Below, in pieces: positions 32,306 to 43,038 of a stretch of DNA of 57,861 nucleotides (the first letter of the stretch is position 1; every line of letters begins with the position of its first letter). The notes under the pieces are model-generated. The model had not been told where the DNA came from. It made no database searches and was given only the letters and a program-made list of their open reading frames with translations. The position numbers and the translations under genes were made by a program. Origin of the DNA: Acidimicrobiales bacterium (GTDB taxonomy: Bacteria > Actinomycetota > Actinomycetes > Mycobacteriales > QHCE01); the NCBI GenBank assembly GCA_003243955.1, contig QHCE01000080.1, positions 1 through 57,861 of the forward strand. The letters are read 5' to 3'.

Positions 32306-34474
32306 GTGAACAGCCCTGCTAAGAGCCAAAGATCCACTCGCAATACCCGCTCAAAGCCCGAGCCGCAACTAGATTGGTCGGCTACCGATGAGCGAGCCGT
32401 GAACTGGATTCGCGTGCTCGCCATGGACGCGGTGGAAAGAGCCGGTAGCGGACATCCTGGTACAGCGATGAGCTTGGCGCCTGCCGCCTACCTATTGTTC
32501 CAGCGTTTCTTGCGGCACGACCCTGCCGACCCGAACTGGGTGGGACGCGACCGGTTCGTACTCTCGTGTGGCCACAGCAGCCTTACGCTCTACATCCAGC
32601 TCTACCTGTCTGGTTACGGGTTGACTATGGAAGATCTGGGGCAGCTGCGGCAATGGGGTAGCCAAACCCCTGGACACCCCGAGTACCGGCACACTCCAGG
32701 AGTTGAGGTCACCACCGGTCCGCTCGGTCAAGGTGTTGGCAACGCCGTCGGGATGGCTATGGCAGCACGTCGCGAGCGAGGCCTATTCGATCCCGACGCC
32801 GTGGCCGGCAGTAGTCCTTTCGACCATATGATCTGGGGCTTTGCCTCCGATGGTGACATGCAAGAAGGTGTGGCCAGCGAAGCGTCCTCCCTTGCCGGAA
32901 ACCAGCAGTTGGGCAACCTCTGCCTACTGTGGGACGACAACCAGATCTCCATCGAAGACGACACGCGCATTGCCTTCACCGAAGACGTTGCCGCACGTTA
33001 CGCCGCGTATGACTGGCACGTGCAAGAGGTCGACTGGCGGCAGGGCGAGCACTATCACGAAGACGTTGCCGCGCTGGCCGCCGCGTTCGAAGCGGCACGT
33101 GCCGAAACGGATCGACCGTCCTTCATTAAACTGCGTACCATAATCGGTTGGCCAGCACCTACTAAGCAGAACACTGGAAAGGCCCACGGCACGGCACTTG
33201 GCAGTGACGAAGTGGCGGCAACTAAGCAGTTACTGGGCTTCGACCCGCAGCGAAGCTTCCCCGTCGAGAGCGACGCGCTCGAGCATGCCCGTGCCGTAGC
33301 ACGACGAGGCTCAGCCGCCCACCAACACTGGAACTCCCAGTTCGAAGACTGGAAACACCACAACTCCGAACGCTACGAGCTGTGGCAGCGCCTGGCCGCT
33401 GGGCAGCTACCCTCCGACTGGAAGCAGCAGCTACCAGAGTTTGATCCTGCAAAGACCAACTCCATGGCTACCCGAACAGCGTCGGGCAAGGTTCTGGCGG
33501 CACTAGCCGATGCGCTACCCGAGCTGTGGGGTGGCTCAGCTGACCTCGCCGGCTCTAACGACACCAGCATGGCCGGTGAGCCGTCGTTCATCCCGGCGCA
33601 GCACCAAACGAAGGAATTTGCCGGCGGCCCCTACGGCCGCACACTGCACTTCGGGGTGCGGGAACATGCGATGGGCGCCATCATGAACGGCATGGTGCTG
33701 CATGGCCCTACCCGCCCCTACGGCGGAACGTTCCTCGTCTTCTCCGACTACATGCGCCCATCAGTGCGACTTGCCGCATTGATGGGCATCCCCGTGACCT
33801 ACGTCTGGACCCATGACTCGATCGGGCTCGGCGAAGACGGACCTACGCATCAACCGGTGGAGCAGCTCACCGCGCTGCGCGCAATCCCTGGGCTCGACGT
33901 GGTCCGCCCTGGCGACGCCAACGAAACTACAGTGGCCTGGCAGGCGGCCATCGAGCGTACCGACGGGCCGACAGCGCTCTGTCTCACCCGGCAAAAGCTA
34001 CCCGTGCTCGACCGCACGCAGTATGCACCAGCTAGCGGGGCGCTCCGCGGTGGATACATTCTGGCCGAAGCCAGCACGTCCGACTCGCTACCCACCGTCA
34101 TTCTGCTCGCCAGTGGAAGCGAGGTGAGCCTTGTGCTTGCTGCCCGGGATCGGCTGGAGGCAGACGGCACGCCGACTCGCGTGGTCTCCATGCCATGTAT
34201 GGAATGGTTCAGCGCCCAAGACACCGCGTACCGGGAGCACGTGCTGCCTCGAGCGGTGCACGCACGGGTAGCGGTGGAAGCCGGGATTGCCGCACCGTGG
34301 CGCCAGTTTGTCGGTGATGATGGTGAGGTCGTGAGCTTGGAACATTTCGGCGCCAGCGCGCCTTATGAAGTGTTGTACGAGCAGTTTGGCTTCACACCGG
34401 ATGCGGTGGTGGCTGCGGCGCACGCAAGTCTGAGCCGCAACGCGGTGATCACTGGATCCACTACCGGAAACTAA
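32306..34474 (+). CDS. tkt: Transketolase
   Basis: VLAMDAVERAGSGHPGTAMSLAPAAYLLFQRFLRHDP, TGPLGQGVGNAVGMA, THDSIGLGEDGPTHQPVEQL. Confidence 0.97.
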   Translation: MNSPAKSQRSTRNTRSKPEPQLDWSATDERAVNWIRVLAMDAVERAGSGHPGTAMSLAPAAYLLFQRFLRHDPADPNWVGRDRFVLSCGHSSLTLYIQLYLSGYGLTMEDLGQLRQWGSQTPGHPEYRHTPGVEVTTGPLGQGVGNAVGMAMAARRERGLFDPDAVAGSSPFDHMIWGFASDGDMQEGVASEASSLAGNQQLGNLCLLWDDNQISIEDDTRIAFTEDVAARYAAYDWHVQEVDWRQGEHYHEDVAALAAAFEAARAETDRPSFIKLRTIIGWPAPTKQNTGKAHGTALGSDEVAATKQLLGFDPQRSFPVESDALEHARAVARRGSAAHQHWNSQFEDWKHHNSERYELWQRLAAGQLPSDWKQQLPEFDPAKTNSMATRTASGKVLAALADALPELWGGSADLAGSNDTSMAGEPSFIPAQHQTKEFAGGPYGRTLHFGVREHAMGAIMNGMVLHGPTRPYGGTFLVFSDYMRPSVRLAALMGIPVTYVWTHDSIGLGEDGPTHQPVEQLTALRAIPGLDVVRPGDANETTVAWQAAIERTDGPTALCLTRQKLPVLDRTQYAPASGALRGGYILAEASTSDSLPTVILLASGSEVSLVLAARDRLEADGTPTRVVSMPCMEWFSAQDTAYREHVLPRAVHARVAVEAGIAAPWRQFVGDDGEVVSLEHFGASAPYEVLYEQFGFTPDAVVAAAHASLSRNAVITGSTTGN

Positions 34475-34525
34475 AAAGACATTGCGACTACTGCTCAACA
34501 GCGTCTATTCGAAGAGGTGCAGCTC

Positions 34526-35710
34526 ATGACGGACCCACTTGCCCGACTCTCCGCCGCCGGTGTAGCGATATGGCTGGATGACCTATCCCGCGAACGGCTG
34601 GACTCCGACGACACCCCAAAAAGCATCGCCACACTGAGCCGGACCCGGCATGTTGTGGGAATCACCAGTAACCCGACGATCTTCGCCGCGGCACTAGCGC
34701 CTGACTCGCCAGGAGCACATTCCTACACCGACACCCTGACGCAACTGCGCCGTAGCGGTGCTAGCGTCGAGGAAGCTGTTCGTGAACTTACAACCTCGGA
34801 CGTCCGACTGGCGTGTGACAAGTTACGGCGCATTTACGACCAGACCGAGCGACTGGACGGGCGAGTTTCCATTGAGGTCGATCCGCGGCTAGCCCACGAC
34901 ACTGACGCCACGGTGGCAGAAGCGGCCACGCTCTGGAAGACAGTGGACCGTCCAAATCTATTCATCAAGATTCCTGCAACTTCCGCTGGGCTGCCAGCGA
35001 TCACGCGCACGCTAGCCGCCGGCATCAGCGTGAATGTGACGCTGATCTTCAGTTTGCGGCGCTACGACGAGGTGATGGATGCGTTCCTAGACGGCATCGA
35101 GCAGGCACGCGACCACGGTCACGATGTGAGCAGCCTCGCTTCGGTAGCATCGTTCTTCGTCTCTCGGGTCGATACCGAAGTCGACCGACGCCTTGATGCG
35201 CTGGTAGATGCCGCCGAACACCCACGAAACATGAGCGAGAACTTGATCGCTGGAGAGATGAACACCTCGGCCGCACAACAACTTCGTGGGACGGCGGCCA
35301 TCGCTAATGCGCGACTGGCCTACCAGCGCTACCAGCATGTGTTCACCAGTTCGCGCTGGCTAGAGCTTGCCGCGGCGGGTGCCCGGCCGCAACGTCCGCT
35401 GTGGGCATCCACGGGGGTGAAGGATCCGGCGTACAGCGACACCCGCTACATCACCGAGCTGGTGGCTCCGGGCACAGTCAATACCATGCCCGAAGCCACG
35501 TTGCTGGCATTCGCCGATCACGGCGAACTGCGCGACGATGTCGTGACCAGCGGTTACACCGAGGCTGCCGAGACCCTTGCGGAGCTGGCTACGCTAGGCA
35601 TTGACTATGACGACGTCGTGACGACGCTGGAACGTGAAGGTGTGGATAAGTTCGCTGCTTCATGGCAGCAGCTATCAGAGTCAGTCGCACAGCAGCTGGG
35701 AGAGCAATGA
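34526..35710 (+). CDS. tal: Transaldolase
   Basis: [42 protein letters not shown]. Confidence 0.95.
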   Translation: MTDPLARLSAAGVAIWLDDLSRERLDSDDTPKSIATLSRTRHVVGITSNPTIFAAALAPDSPGAHSYTDTLTQLRRSGASVEEAVRELTTSDVRLACDKLRRIYDQTERLDGRVSIEVDPRLAHDTDATVAEAATLWKTVDRPNLFIKIPATSAGLPAITRTLAAGISVNVTLIFSLRRYDEVMDAFLDGIEQARDHGHDVSSLASVASFFVSRVDTEVDRRLDALVDAAEHPRNMSENLIAGEMNTSAAQQLRGTAAIANARLAYQRYQHVFTSSRWLELAAAGARPQRPLWASTGVKDPAYSDTRYITELVAPGTVNTMPEATLLAFADHGELRDDVVTSGYTEAAETLAELATLGIDYDDVVTTLEREGVDKFAASWQQLSESVAQQLGEQ

Positions 35711-37437
35711 GCAGCACCGTCAGACATGCCACATCTGCACGTGGAGCCCGAATCGAGTCCGATCAGTACAGCGGCCCCACAACTCTTGACGACAATTTCA
35801 TGTTTGGCGGTGGGATCGCGGTAAGTGGTACCCGCGCAATAGCCAACCTTAATGAACGCATCGCCGAGTTGCTCATAAAAGACGTGCCGCACCGCCTCGC
35901 CGAGGGCGACCCAAACTTGTGGGGTGCGGCAGCGGCGGATGAGGCGCGCGATCGGCTGGGTTGGTTGACACTGCCGGCCACTTCGCGTCATCTCATCAGC
36001 GATCTTGCTTCCGTGCGTGAAGAACTGCGTGCAGAAGGGCTCGATCACGTGGTGTTGGCAGGGATGGGCGGCTCATCACTCGCTCCAGAGGTTATGGCGC
36101 GCACGCTGGGTGTCGACCTCACCGTGCTCGACACCACCGATCCCGCCCAGGTTCGCTCGGCGCTGAGTCAGCGGCTCGAGCACACCGTAGTCGTGGTATC
36201 GAGCAAGTCAGGTGGCACGGTAGAGACTGATAGCCACCGCCGGGCTTATTGGCAGGCGCTGCGAGATACGGGACTCTCCGACGATGAGGTGGCACGACGG
36301 TTCATCGTCGTTACCGATCCTGGCTCACCACTGGATTTGATCGGAAAACAGCTCGGCGTCCGGGAAATCTTTTTGGCTGATCCACGTGTGGGCGGCCGCT
36401 ACAGCGCGTTGTCGGCGTTCGGTCTGGTGCCGGCCGCGTTAGCTGGTGCCAGCGTGACCGAGCTGCTGGAAGACGCGGCGCGGCTGGGCACCACGTTGGG
36501 CTCAGACGGCCCAGCGCTGCGACTCGGTGTAGCGCTGGCGGTCGCGGCCCAAGCGGGCCGAGACAAGCTCGTCATCGCCGAGGACGGCACCGGGATGGTT
36601 GGTCTTGGTGACTGGGTGGAACAACTGATCGCTGAATCCACTGGTAAAGACGGTAAGGGGATTCTTCCGGTCGTGGTAGAGCGACCCGATCACGTTGCGG
36701 ATCCAGGAGAACGCGGTAGCGATGTGCTACTGACCACAGTTGGTGGCGCGCTAAAACTTGGGCATACAGGTGTGATTCCGGGTGCGGCGATACAGCCAGA
36801 CCTCACTGTAAACGGTCCGCTAGGCGCACAGTTCCTCACTTGGGAATACGCCACGGCTATAGCCAGCATATTACTGGGCGTCAACCCGTTCGATCAGCCC
36901 AATGTGACAGAGTCCAAGCGCAATACCGCGACGATCCTCGAATCGGGAAAGCTCCCCGCCGATGAGCCATTCCTGCGCACTGAGCACCTAGAGCTCTACG
37001 GCGACTCGACACTGTTCAACGACGTCCGCAGCGTTAGTGGCGCCGTGGCGTCTTTGATCGGCGCGGTCCCCGAGCGTGGCTACCTAGCGCTCATGGCGTA
37101 TCTGGATCGGTTCGGCAACTCCGCCGCGGCACAGCTGCGCGCTCTGGTGGCCCGGCGCACACAGCACGTGGTCACGTTCGGGTGGGGGCCTCGGTTTCTG
37201 CACTCCACTGGGCAGTACCACAAGGGTGGGCCGGCCACTGGCGGCTTTCTACAGATCACCGGCGCGGTAACGCAAGACCTATCCGTGCCTGACAAGCCCT
37301 ACAGCTTTGGAGAGCTGCAAGCGGCACAGGCCGCGGGTGATCGCGTCGCGCTAAGTAGTCGGAACCTCCCGCTGCTTCGGGTGCACCTCACCGACCGCGC
37401 CAGCGGCCTTGATGAGCTTATGGAGGCGCTGCGGTGA
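35707..37437 (+). CDS. pgi: Glucose-6-phosphate isomerase
   Basis: [41 protein letters not shown]-like region [22 protein letters not shown]. Confidence 0.93.
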   Translation: MSSTVRHATSARGARIESDQYSGPTTLDDNFMFGGGIAVSGTRAIANLNERIAELLIKDVPHRLAEGDPNLWGAAAADEARDRLGWLTLPATSRHLISDLASVREELRAEGLDHVVLAGMGGSSLAPEVMARTLGVDLTVLDTTDPAQVRSALSQRLEHTVVVVSSKSGGTVETDSHRRAYWQALRDTGLSDDEVARRFIVVTDPGSPLDLIGKQLGVREIFLADPRVGGRYSALSAFGLVPAALAGASVTELLEDAARLGTTLGSDGPALRLGVALAVAAQAGRDKLVIAEDGTGMVGLGDWVEQLIAESTGKDGKGILPVVVERPDHVADPGERGSDVLLTTVGGALKLGHTGVIPGAAIQPDLTVNGPLGAQFLTWEYATAIASILLGVNPFDQPNVTESKRNTATILESGKLPADEPFLRTEHLELYGDSTLFNDVRSVSGAVASLIGAVPERGYLALMAYLDRFGNSAAAQLRALVARRTQHVVTFGWGPRFLHSTGQYHKGGPATGGFLQITGAVTQDLSVPDKPYSFGELQAAQAAGDRVALSSRNLPLLRVHLTDRASGLDELMEALR

Positions 37438-38972
37438 GCAACCTCTCCGCTAGCTTGGTGAATCCGCTCCGGGATCCGGCGGACCGTCGACTCCCCCGGG
37501 TTCCTGGGCCCTGCGCACTAGTGATGTTCGGTGTTACTGGTGACCTAGCGCAACGCAAACTGATTCCGGCCGTGTATGACTTAGCTCACCGCGGACTGCT
37601 GCCGCCTAGCTTTGTCATGGTGGGCTTTGCCCGTCGAGACTGGGGTGAGGGTGAGTTCATCGAACTCGCTCGAAAGGCTGCGCAGGCAGGTGCGCGTACT
37701 CCATGGAGCGATCAAGTATGGCAGCGGCTTGCCGACGCCACCCGATTTGTCGGTGGCTCATTTGACGATGACTCTGCGTTTGACACACTCGCCTCCACAC
37801 TCGATGCGCTGCGGCACAGCCATGGCATTCCTGGAAACGCCGCGTTTTATCTCGCGATTCCGCCCGAGGCATTTCCGACAGTGCTGCGACAGCTGGAGCG
37901 CACCAAGATCGCCAGTAATGATGAGGCCGGCGGCTGGCGTCGAGTTGTGGTGGAGAAACCGTTTGGCACAGATGCCGAAAGTGCCCATACGCTAAATGCG
38001 CTGGTAGATGATGTATTCACCCCCCAGGACGTGTTCCGGATCGACCATTACTTGGGTAAAGAGAGCGTGCAGAATCTGCTCGCACTGCGGTTTGCCAACA
38101 CGTTGTTCGAACCGGTATGGAACTCGCATTACGTTGATTCAGTACAGATAACCATGGCCGAAGACCTCGGGATCGGTAGCCGCGCGGGATTTTATGACCG
38201 CGCCGGGGCCACTCGCGATGTGTTGCAAAACCATCTTCTTCAGCTGTTGGCACTGACCGCGATGGAGGAACCGGTGAGCTTCTCCGCGGAGGCGATCCGC
38301 ATTGAGAAGCTGAAGGTGCTGCGAGCCATCAGCCTGCCAGAGGATCTAGCCAGCGGCACGGTGCGCGGCCAGTACGAGCGAGGTTGGTGCTTAGGCGAGC
38401 GGGTGCTGGGTTACCTCGACGAAAAGGGTGTACCGGCAGACTCGACCACCGAGACGTATGTGGCAGTTGAGCTGGGTATCCAGACACGACGTTGGGCCGG
38501 CGTGCCCTTTTACCTGCGAACAGGCAAGCGCCTTCCTCATCGGGTCACCGAGATCGCGGTGTCGTTTGCCAAAGCGCCGCATCTACCGTTCAGTCAGACC
38601 GACACCGAACAGTTGGGCCGCAACCAACTAGTGGTTCGGGTGCAGCCCGACGAGGGAATGACGCTGAAGTTCGGTTCCAAGGTGCCTGGCAGCCAGATGG
38701 AGGTGCGCGACGTCGCGATGGACTTCCACTACGGCGAAGTGTTCACCCAATCCTCACCGGAGGCATATGAACGGCTGGTACTGGACGTACTGCTCGGCGA
38801 TTCAACGCTGTTTCCTACCGCCGAGGAGGTCAATGCGAGTTGGTGCGTCGTAGATCCGCTGGAACAGCACTGGCAGGAAAGCTCGCCCAAAAAATATCGG
38901 GCTGGATCATGGGGGCCACAACAAGCTGATGAGTTACTGGAACGAACGGGACGGACGTGGCGGCGTCCATGA
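37434..38972 (+). CDS. zwf: Glucose-6-phosphate dehydrogenase
   Basis: LVMFGVTGDLAQRKLIPAVYDLA, RIDHYLGKESVQNLLALRFAN. Confidence 0.97.
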   Translation: MSNLSASLVNPLRDPADRRLPRVPGPCALVMFGVTGDLAQRKLIPAVYDLAHRGLLPPSFVMVGFARRDWGEGEFIELARKAAQAGARTPWSDQVWQRLADATRFVGGSFDDDSAFDTLASTLDALRHSHGIPGNAAFYLAIPPEAFPTVLRQLERTKIASNDEAGGWRRVVVEKPFGTDAESAHTLNALVDDVFTPQDVFRIDHYLGKESVQNLLALRFANTLFEPVWNSHYVDSVQITMAEDLGIGSRAGFYDRAGATRDVLQNHLLQLLALTAMEEPVSFSAEAIRIEKLKVLRAISLPEDLASGTVRGQYERGWCLGERVLGYLDEKGVPADSTTETYVAVELGIQTRRWAGVPFYLRTGKRLPHRVTEIAVSFAKAPHLPFSQTDTEQLGRNQLVVRVQPDEGMTLKFGSKVPGSQMEVRDVAMDFHYGEVFTQSSPEAYERLVLDVLLGDSTLFPTAEEVNASWCVVDPLEQHWQESSPKKYRAGSWGPQQADELLERTGRTWRRP

Positions 38973-39003
38973 CGAATCAGATGATCTTCAGAGTCCGATA
39001 TCC

Positions 39004-39993
39004 ATGACCGTACTCACTGACACTTCCGGTAAGGAAGTATTGGCCGCACTTAGCGCGGCACGCACGAGTAGAGGCGGCGGCGCGTCTGGACTTGCGTTAA
39101 CGCTGGTTGTCGTCGCCGAAACCGATGCGGTTGACAGCGCCACGAGCTCGGCTTGTGTGGCCGCACAGGCACATCCGTGCAGGCTCATTATGGTCACTCG
39201 CGAATCTCCGACTGATGCCAACTATCGATTAGACGCTGAGATCTGTGTCGACGGTCGGCTCGGCACCGGAGAAACAGTGATTCTGCGAATGCACGGTCGA
39301 CTTGCCTTACACGCCGAGTCGATCACGCTGCCGCTGCTCGCGCCGGATGTTCCCGTGGTGGCTTGGTGGCAAGGGGTACCACCGGAGAAGATCGCCCGTG
39401 ACCCGCTTGGGGTATTCGCCGACCGACGTGTCACCGACTGCTCGCAGCACCCCGATCCGCTGACAGCTCTGCACCAACGCGCGCAGGATTATCGTCCCGG
39501 CGACACCGATATAACGTGGACACGAACCACGTCATGGCGGTCGCTACTGGCCGATGCCTTCGACACGATCGACGCGCAACCCGCCTCGATCGAGGTTCAC
39601 GCGCCGGTCGGTAACGCTAGCGCCGCATTGCTAGCGGGATGGCTGCAAAGCCGGCTGGGGGTCGTGGTGCGGTGTGGTCTGCCAGCCGATGATGAACCGG
39701 AGATCAGCGGAGTCACCGTGACGCTCCACGACGGCTCAACACTGACCCTCAAGCGCGAATCACCAAACTCGGTTGTCGTCCAGCAGACAGGTGGCGCGGC
39801 ACAGCAGCTACCGCTGGACCAACCCAGCGTCTGCGACGCTCTCGCCGAGGAACTGCGCCACCTTGACCCAGACCAGCCGTACGCGGCCGCGCTGCAAACA
39901 GCTACCGGCGTAGCGGTGGCCGGCGCTGACTACAGCGCCGCGGCCCGGATACATGAGTGGCACGATCCCGAGTTATCGGCGCCGGCTTCATGA
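39004..39993 (+). CDS. opcA: Glucose-6-phosphate dehydrogenase assembly protein OpcA
   Basis: LTDTSGKEVLAALSAAR...PDVPVVAWWQGVPPEKIARDPLGVFADRRVTDCS; between zwf and pgl. Confidence 0.92.
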   Translation: MTVLTDTSGKEVLAALSAARTSRGGGASGLALTLVVVAETDAVDSATSSACVAAQAHPCRLIMVTRESPTDANYRLDAEICVDGRLGTGETVILRMHGRLALHAESITLPLLAPDVPVVAWWQGVPPEKIARDPLGVFADRRVTDCSQHPDPLTALHQRAQDYRPGDTDITWTRTTSWRSLLADAFDTIDAQPASIEVHAPVGNASAALLAGWLQSRLGVVVRCGLPADDEPEISGVTVTLHDGSTLTLKRESPNSVVVQQTGGAAQQLPLDQPSVCDALAEELRHLDPDQPYAAALQTATGVAVAGADYSAAARIHEWHDPELSAPAS

Positions 39994-40006
39994 GTGCGGT
40001 GTCGTC

Positions 40007-40810
40007 ATGAGCGGCACCCACGTCGTAGTCCATCCGAGCGGGCAGCTGTTGGCCGAAGCCGCGGCCGCACGGCTGCTGGCACGTCTAGCTGACGTACAAG
40101 CCGCACGCGGCGTAGCTAGCCTGGTATTAGCCGGGGGCGGCGTCGTAATACAAAGCTTGGCGGCGATGAAAGCTAGCCCCGCTCGGGATGCGGTGGACTG
40201 GAGCCGCGTTGACGTGTGGTGGAGTGACGAACGTTTTCTCGTCTCCGGTGATCCGCAGCGGAACGAGACCCAAGCTCGACGCGCACTGCTAGACGCAGTC
40301 GCACTCAACCCCGACCGAATACATCCGATGCCAGCTGCCGTGTCCAGCATGCCCGACGCTGAGGGCACGCTCGGCACAGCACCCCACAACAGCTCGGCCG
40401 ACGACGGTGCAGCCGCCTACCGCGACGAGCTGGCTCGGCAAGCAACACCTGGTAAACAGCTGCCGCAGTTCGATGTCTTACTTCTGGGGGTCGGTCCCGA
40501 GGGACACACCGCTTCGATCTTCCCCGAATCACCGGCGGTGCACGAACAGCGGCCAGTCGTCGCGGTACACCGCTGCCCCAAGCCGCCGCCAACCCGGATC
40601 ACCATGACGCTGCCGACGATTTGCAGTGCGGAAGAAGTGTGGTTGCTCGCCGTCGGAGAGCCCAAGGCTGCCGCCATCGGGATGGCGTTGAGCGGGGCGG
40701 GTGAAGCACAGATACCGGCGGCAGGGGCACGCGGCCAGCTGCGGACGCTATGGCTACTGGATCGAGCCGCGGCCGCTGAAGTTCCAGCGCAGCTGCGCAC
40801 CCCGTGGTAA
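40007..40810 (+). CDS. pgl: 6-phosphogluconolactonase
   Basis: VASLVLAGGGVVIQSL, VDVWWSDERFLVSGDPQRNE, LLGVGPEGHTASIFPESPAV. Confidence 0.93.
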   Translation: MSGTHVVVHPSGQLLAEAAAARLLARLADVQAARGVASLVLAGGGVVIQSLAAMKASPARDAVDWSRVDVWWSDERFLVSGDPQRNETQARRALLDAVALNPDRIHPMPAAVSSMPDAEGTLGTAPHNSSADDGAAAYRDELARQATPGKQLPQFDVLLLGVGPEGHTASIFPESPAVHEQRPVVAVHRCPKPPPTRITMTLPTICSAEEVWLLAVGEPKAAAIGMALSGAGEAQIPAAGARGQLRTLWLLDRAAAAEVPAQLRTPW

Positions 40811-40827
40811 CACTGGCCGTGGCAGCA
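40774..40827. repeat. pgl 3'-end direct repeat, copy 1
   Basis: Hand alignment to 42649-42704: about 50 of 54 aligned positions plus one 2-nt indel. Confidence 0.85.
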
Positions 40828-41123
40828 CGGCTAACGCCTTGCGGGGCGCTCACAATTCCACAGTCGGATCGTCCATGCCACACTACGATTCACTCCTGGC
40901 AAAGAAGGTGCTCTTGTCCGCCGAGAAAATGCACGCCGACGAGGTGGCCGTACTACCAGAACACCAACCCTGCGAGCGCGATGAGTGCCAGGCACGTAAT
41001 TGATGAAGTCCTCGCCGAGCACCAGCACACCGCATGAAACGGATCCACCGCTTGGTAAGGGTTGGCTGGCCACGTTCGCAGGTGTTTGACTTGTTCTACT
41101 GCAAAATCAGGCTTTCTTGGTTA

Positions 41124-41244
41124 CGAGGTGGTGCACGATAAAAATTTTTGCACAAGTTCTCTTAACTTGGCAAAAACACGCTGCCGCTGAACTCGTCGTT
41201 TCATCGACGATGATGGCAGTAGCTTGCAATCGTGCACCATGTCG
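41124..41244 (+). mobile_element. MITE-like element family 1, copy B
   Basis: 121 bp; TIRs cgaggtggtgcacgat / atcgtgcaccatgtcg; flanked by TTA (41121-41123, 41245-41247). Confidence 0.92.
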
Positions 41245-41311
41245 TTAGGCAATCCGGGTTGATGTCCCTGACAAGGTGAATCATCGGCGTTCAATGAGAT
41301 CGGAGATGAGC

Positions 41312-41878
41312 ATGGGTAGAGTCATTGTGACGGAGTTTGTTTCCCTCGACGGGGTCATGGAGGCTCCCGGTGGCGAGCCGGGATACGCACATTCGGGATG
41401 GACGATCCCCTACCACGATCCCGAGCAAATGAAGTACAAGCTAGACGAGACCCAGGCAGCACAAGTGCTGCTGCTAGGGCGAAAGACCTATCAGGGGTTC
41501 GCCGAGGCATGGCCCGAACACGACGACGAGGCTGGATTCGCCCAGAAGATGAACACAATGCCGAAGTTCGTCGTCACCACTACCTTGACCGACCTCGAGT
41601 GGCAGAACTCGACTGTGCTCCCGGGTCCGATCCAGACTTCGATACCTCGGCTGCGGGAGGAGATCGACGGGGAAATCCTGGTCCACGGTAGCCGGACACT
41701 GGTGCACTCATTGCTCCGGAACGGACTCATCGACGAGTTGCGGCTGATGATCTTTCCCGTAATCCTCGGCTCAGGTGCCCGGATCTTCCCGGACTCACCG
41801 GATGCGATCGCCCTCGAACTGGTCGATCACCGTCGATACGCCTCAGGCGTCGCGGTGCTCACCTATCACCCGCGATGA
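41312..41878 (+). CDS. Dihydrofolate reductase-like / RibD C-terminal domain protein
   Basis: MGRVIVTEFVSLDGVMEAPGGEP, LLLGRKTYQGFAEAWP, GSRTLVHSLLRNGLIDELRLMIFPVILGSG. Confidence 0.93.
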   Translation: MGRVIVTEFVSLDGVMEAPGGEPGYAHSGWTIPYHDPEQMKYKLDETQAAQVLLLGRKTYQGFAEAWPEHDDEAGFAQKMNTMPKFVVTTTLTDLEWQNSTVLPGPIQTSIPRLREEIDGEILVHGSRTLVHSLLRNGLIDELRLMIFPVILGSGARIFPDSPDAIALELVDHRRYASGVAVLTYHPR

Positions 41879-41962
41879 CCTGTCGCTCGCCCCGCGGAGT
41901 GCTAGCGTGGTTGAAATCTTAACTGTAGATACCGAGCCGGAAGGCTCCGTAAGGAAAATGCT

Positions 41963-42595
41963 ATGCCGGACGGACCAGACGACAAAGAGTGGGTCCGTAA
42001 GTTTGTTTGTGACCTTTGGGGGCCAGAGGTCACAAACAGTTTCACCAACAATCAGCTCCCGCTCCTAAGATTCTATGACAGCGTTCGTGACGGTGACATA
42101 CTTCGCGGCGACCGCGTGGGAGTTTGGCATGTCATCTATAACCGTTATAACGAGGATAAGGATAGGGCTCCGAATCCAATATGGGATGCGGCTGTATGCG
42201 TGAGCGGACGACGCAGCTGCGCCGTAGTATTTCCAGACCTTGTAGGTTCCACCCTTACTGTGGATGATGTCGGCTGCCAGGTTTACGTCCTAGGAAGGGT
42301 CCATAACAGCGAGATAAAGGCGACGGGCCGTGACTCGCAGGTCCATCTATTAGGACCGGTGAGCGGCACTTCTAGGATTCGGGTCGACCGTTACACCACC
42401 CTCCATGACAAGGAACCGGGCGTGATCTTCCGAGGCGAGCGAGAGCCAACGCCTGGCCATCTGCGGGAGCTTGTGCTGCCGCCCCTACGACCGCTTTTTT
42501 CAGCTGCCGATCTGCCCCCAAAACGGCCACGTTCGCCGTTACCCTCCGCGGCGTGGCGGCTGTTATCTGGAGGAAACCATGGGCGGCGCCGCTAA
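41963..42595 (+). CDS. Hypothetical protein
   Basis: 210-aa ORF with upstream aaggaa; no family recognised. Confidence 0.6.
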   Translation: MPDGPDDKEWVRKFVCDLWGPEVTNSFTNNQLPLLRFYDSVRDGDILRGDRVGVWHVIYNRYNEDKDRAPNPIWDAAVCVSGRRSCAVVFPDLVGSTLTVDDVGCQVYVLGRVHNSEIKATGRDSQVHLLGPVSGTSRIRVDRYTTLHDKEPGVIFRGEREPTPGHLRELVLPPLRPLFSAADLPPKRPRSPLPSAAWRLLSGGNHGRRR

Positions 42596-42648
42596 GGAAC
42601 GTGGCTTGTCCATTTCACGGGTTGAGCTGTGATGTCAGGTCGTTGCAG

Positions 42649-42704
42649 CGCTGGAGTTCCAACGCGCAGCTGCGCACTCCGTGGTAGCGCTGGCCGTGGC
42701 AGCA
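42649..42704. repeat. pgl 3'-end direct repeat, copy 2 (reads ...AQLRTPW*)
   Basis: cgctggagttccaacgcgcagctgcgcactccgtggtagcgctggccgtggcagca. Confidence 0.85.
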
Positions 42705-42917
42705 AACCCCGAACTAAGCCTCCTCAGGCTTTAGAAGCTGTCGGGAAATCTCGCGTACCTGCTGCACAGCGGCAGGTACTGGCATGGCGGCGTTTTCTGG
42801 TGGCGCCGATGGTGGTGTTGTGCCAGATGGCGACAGCCATGCTAGGAGTCGCTGGCCGATGCGGGCAATAGACTGGCGACCAGCGCTGTATACCTCTGTT
42901 TGTGGACGTTGCCCTTA

Positions 42918-43038
42918 CGAGGTGGGGCACGATAAAAATTTTTGCACAAGTTCTCTTAACTTGGCAAAAACACGCTGCCGCTGAACTCGTCGTTTCATCG
43001 ATGATGATGGCAGTAGCTTGCAATCGTGCACCATGTCG
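42918..43038 (+). mobile_element. MITE-like element family 1, copy C
   Basis: 121 bp, 2 differences from copy B by eye; flanked by TTA (42915-42917, 43039-43041). Confidence 0.92.
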
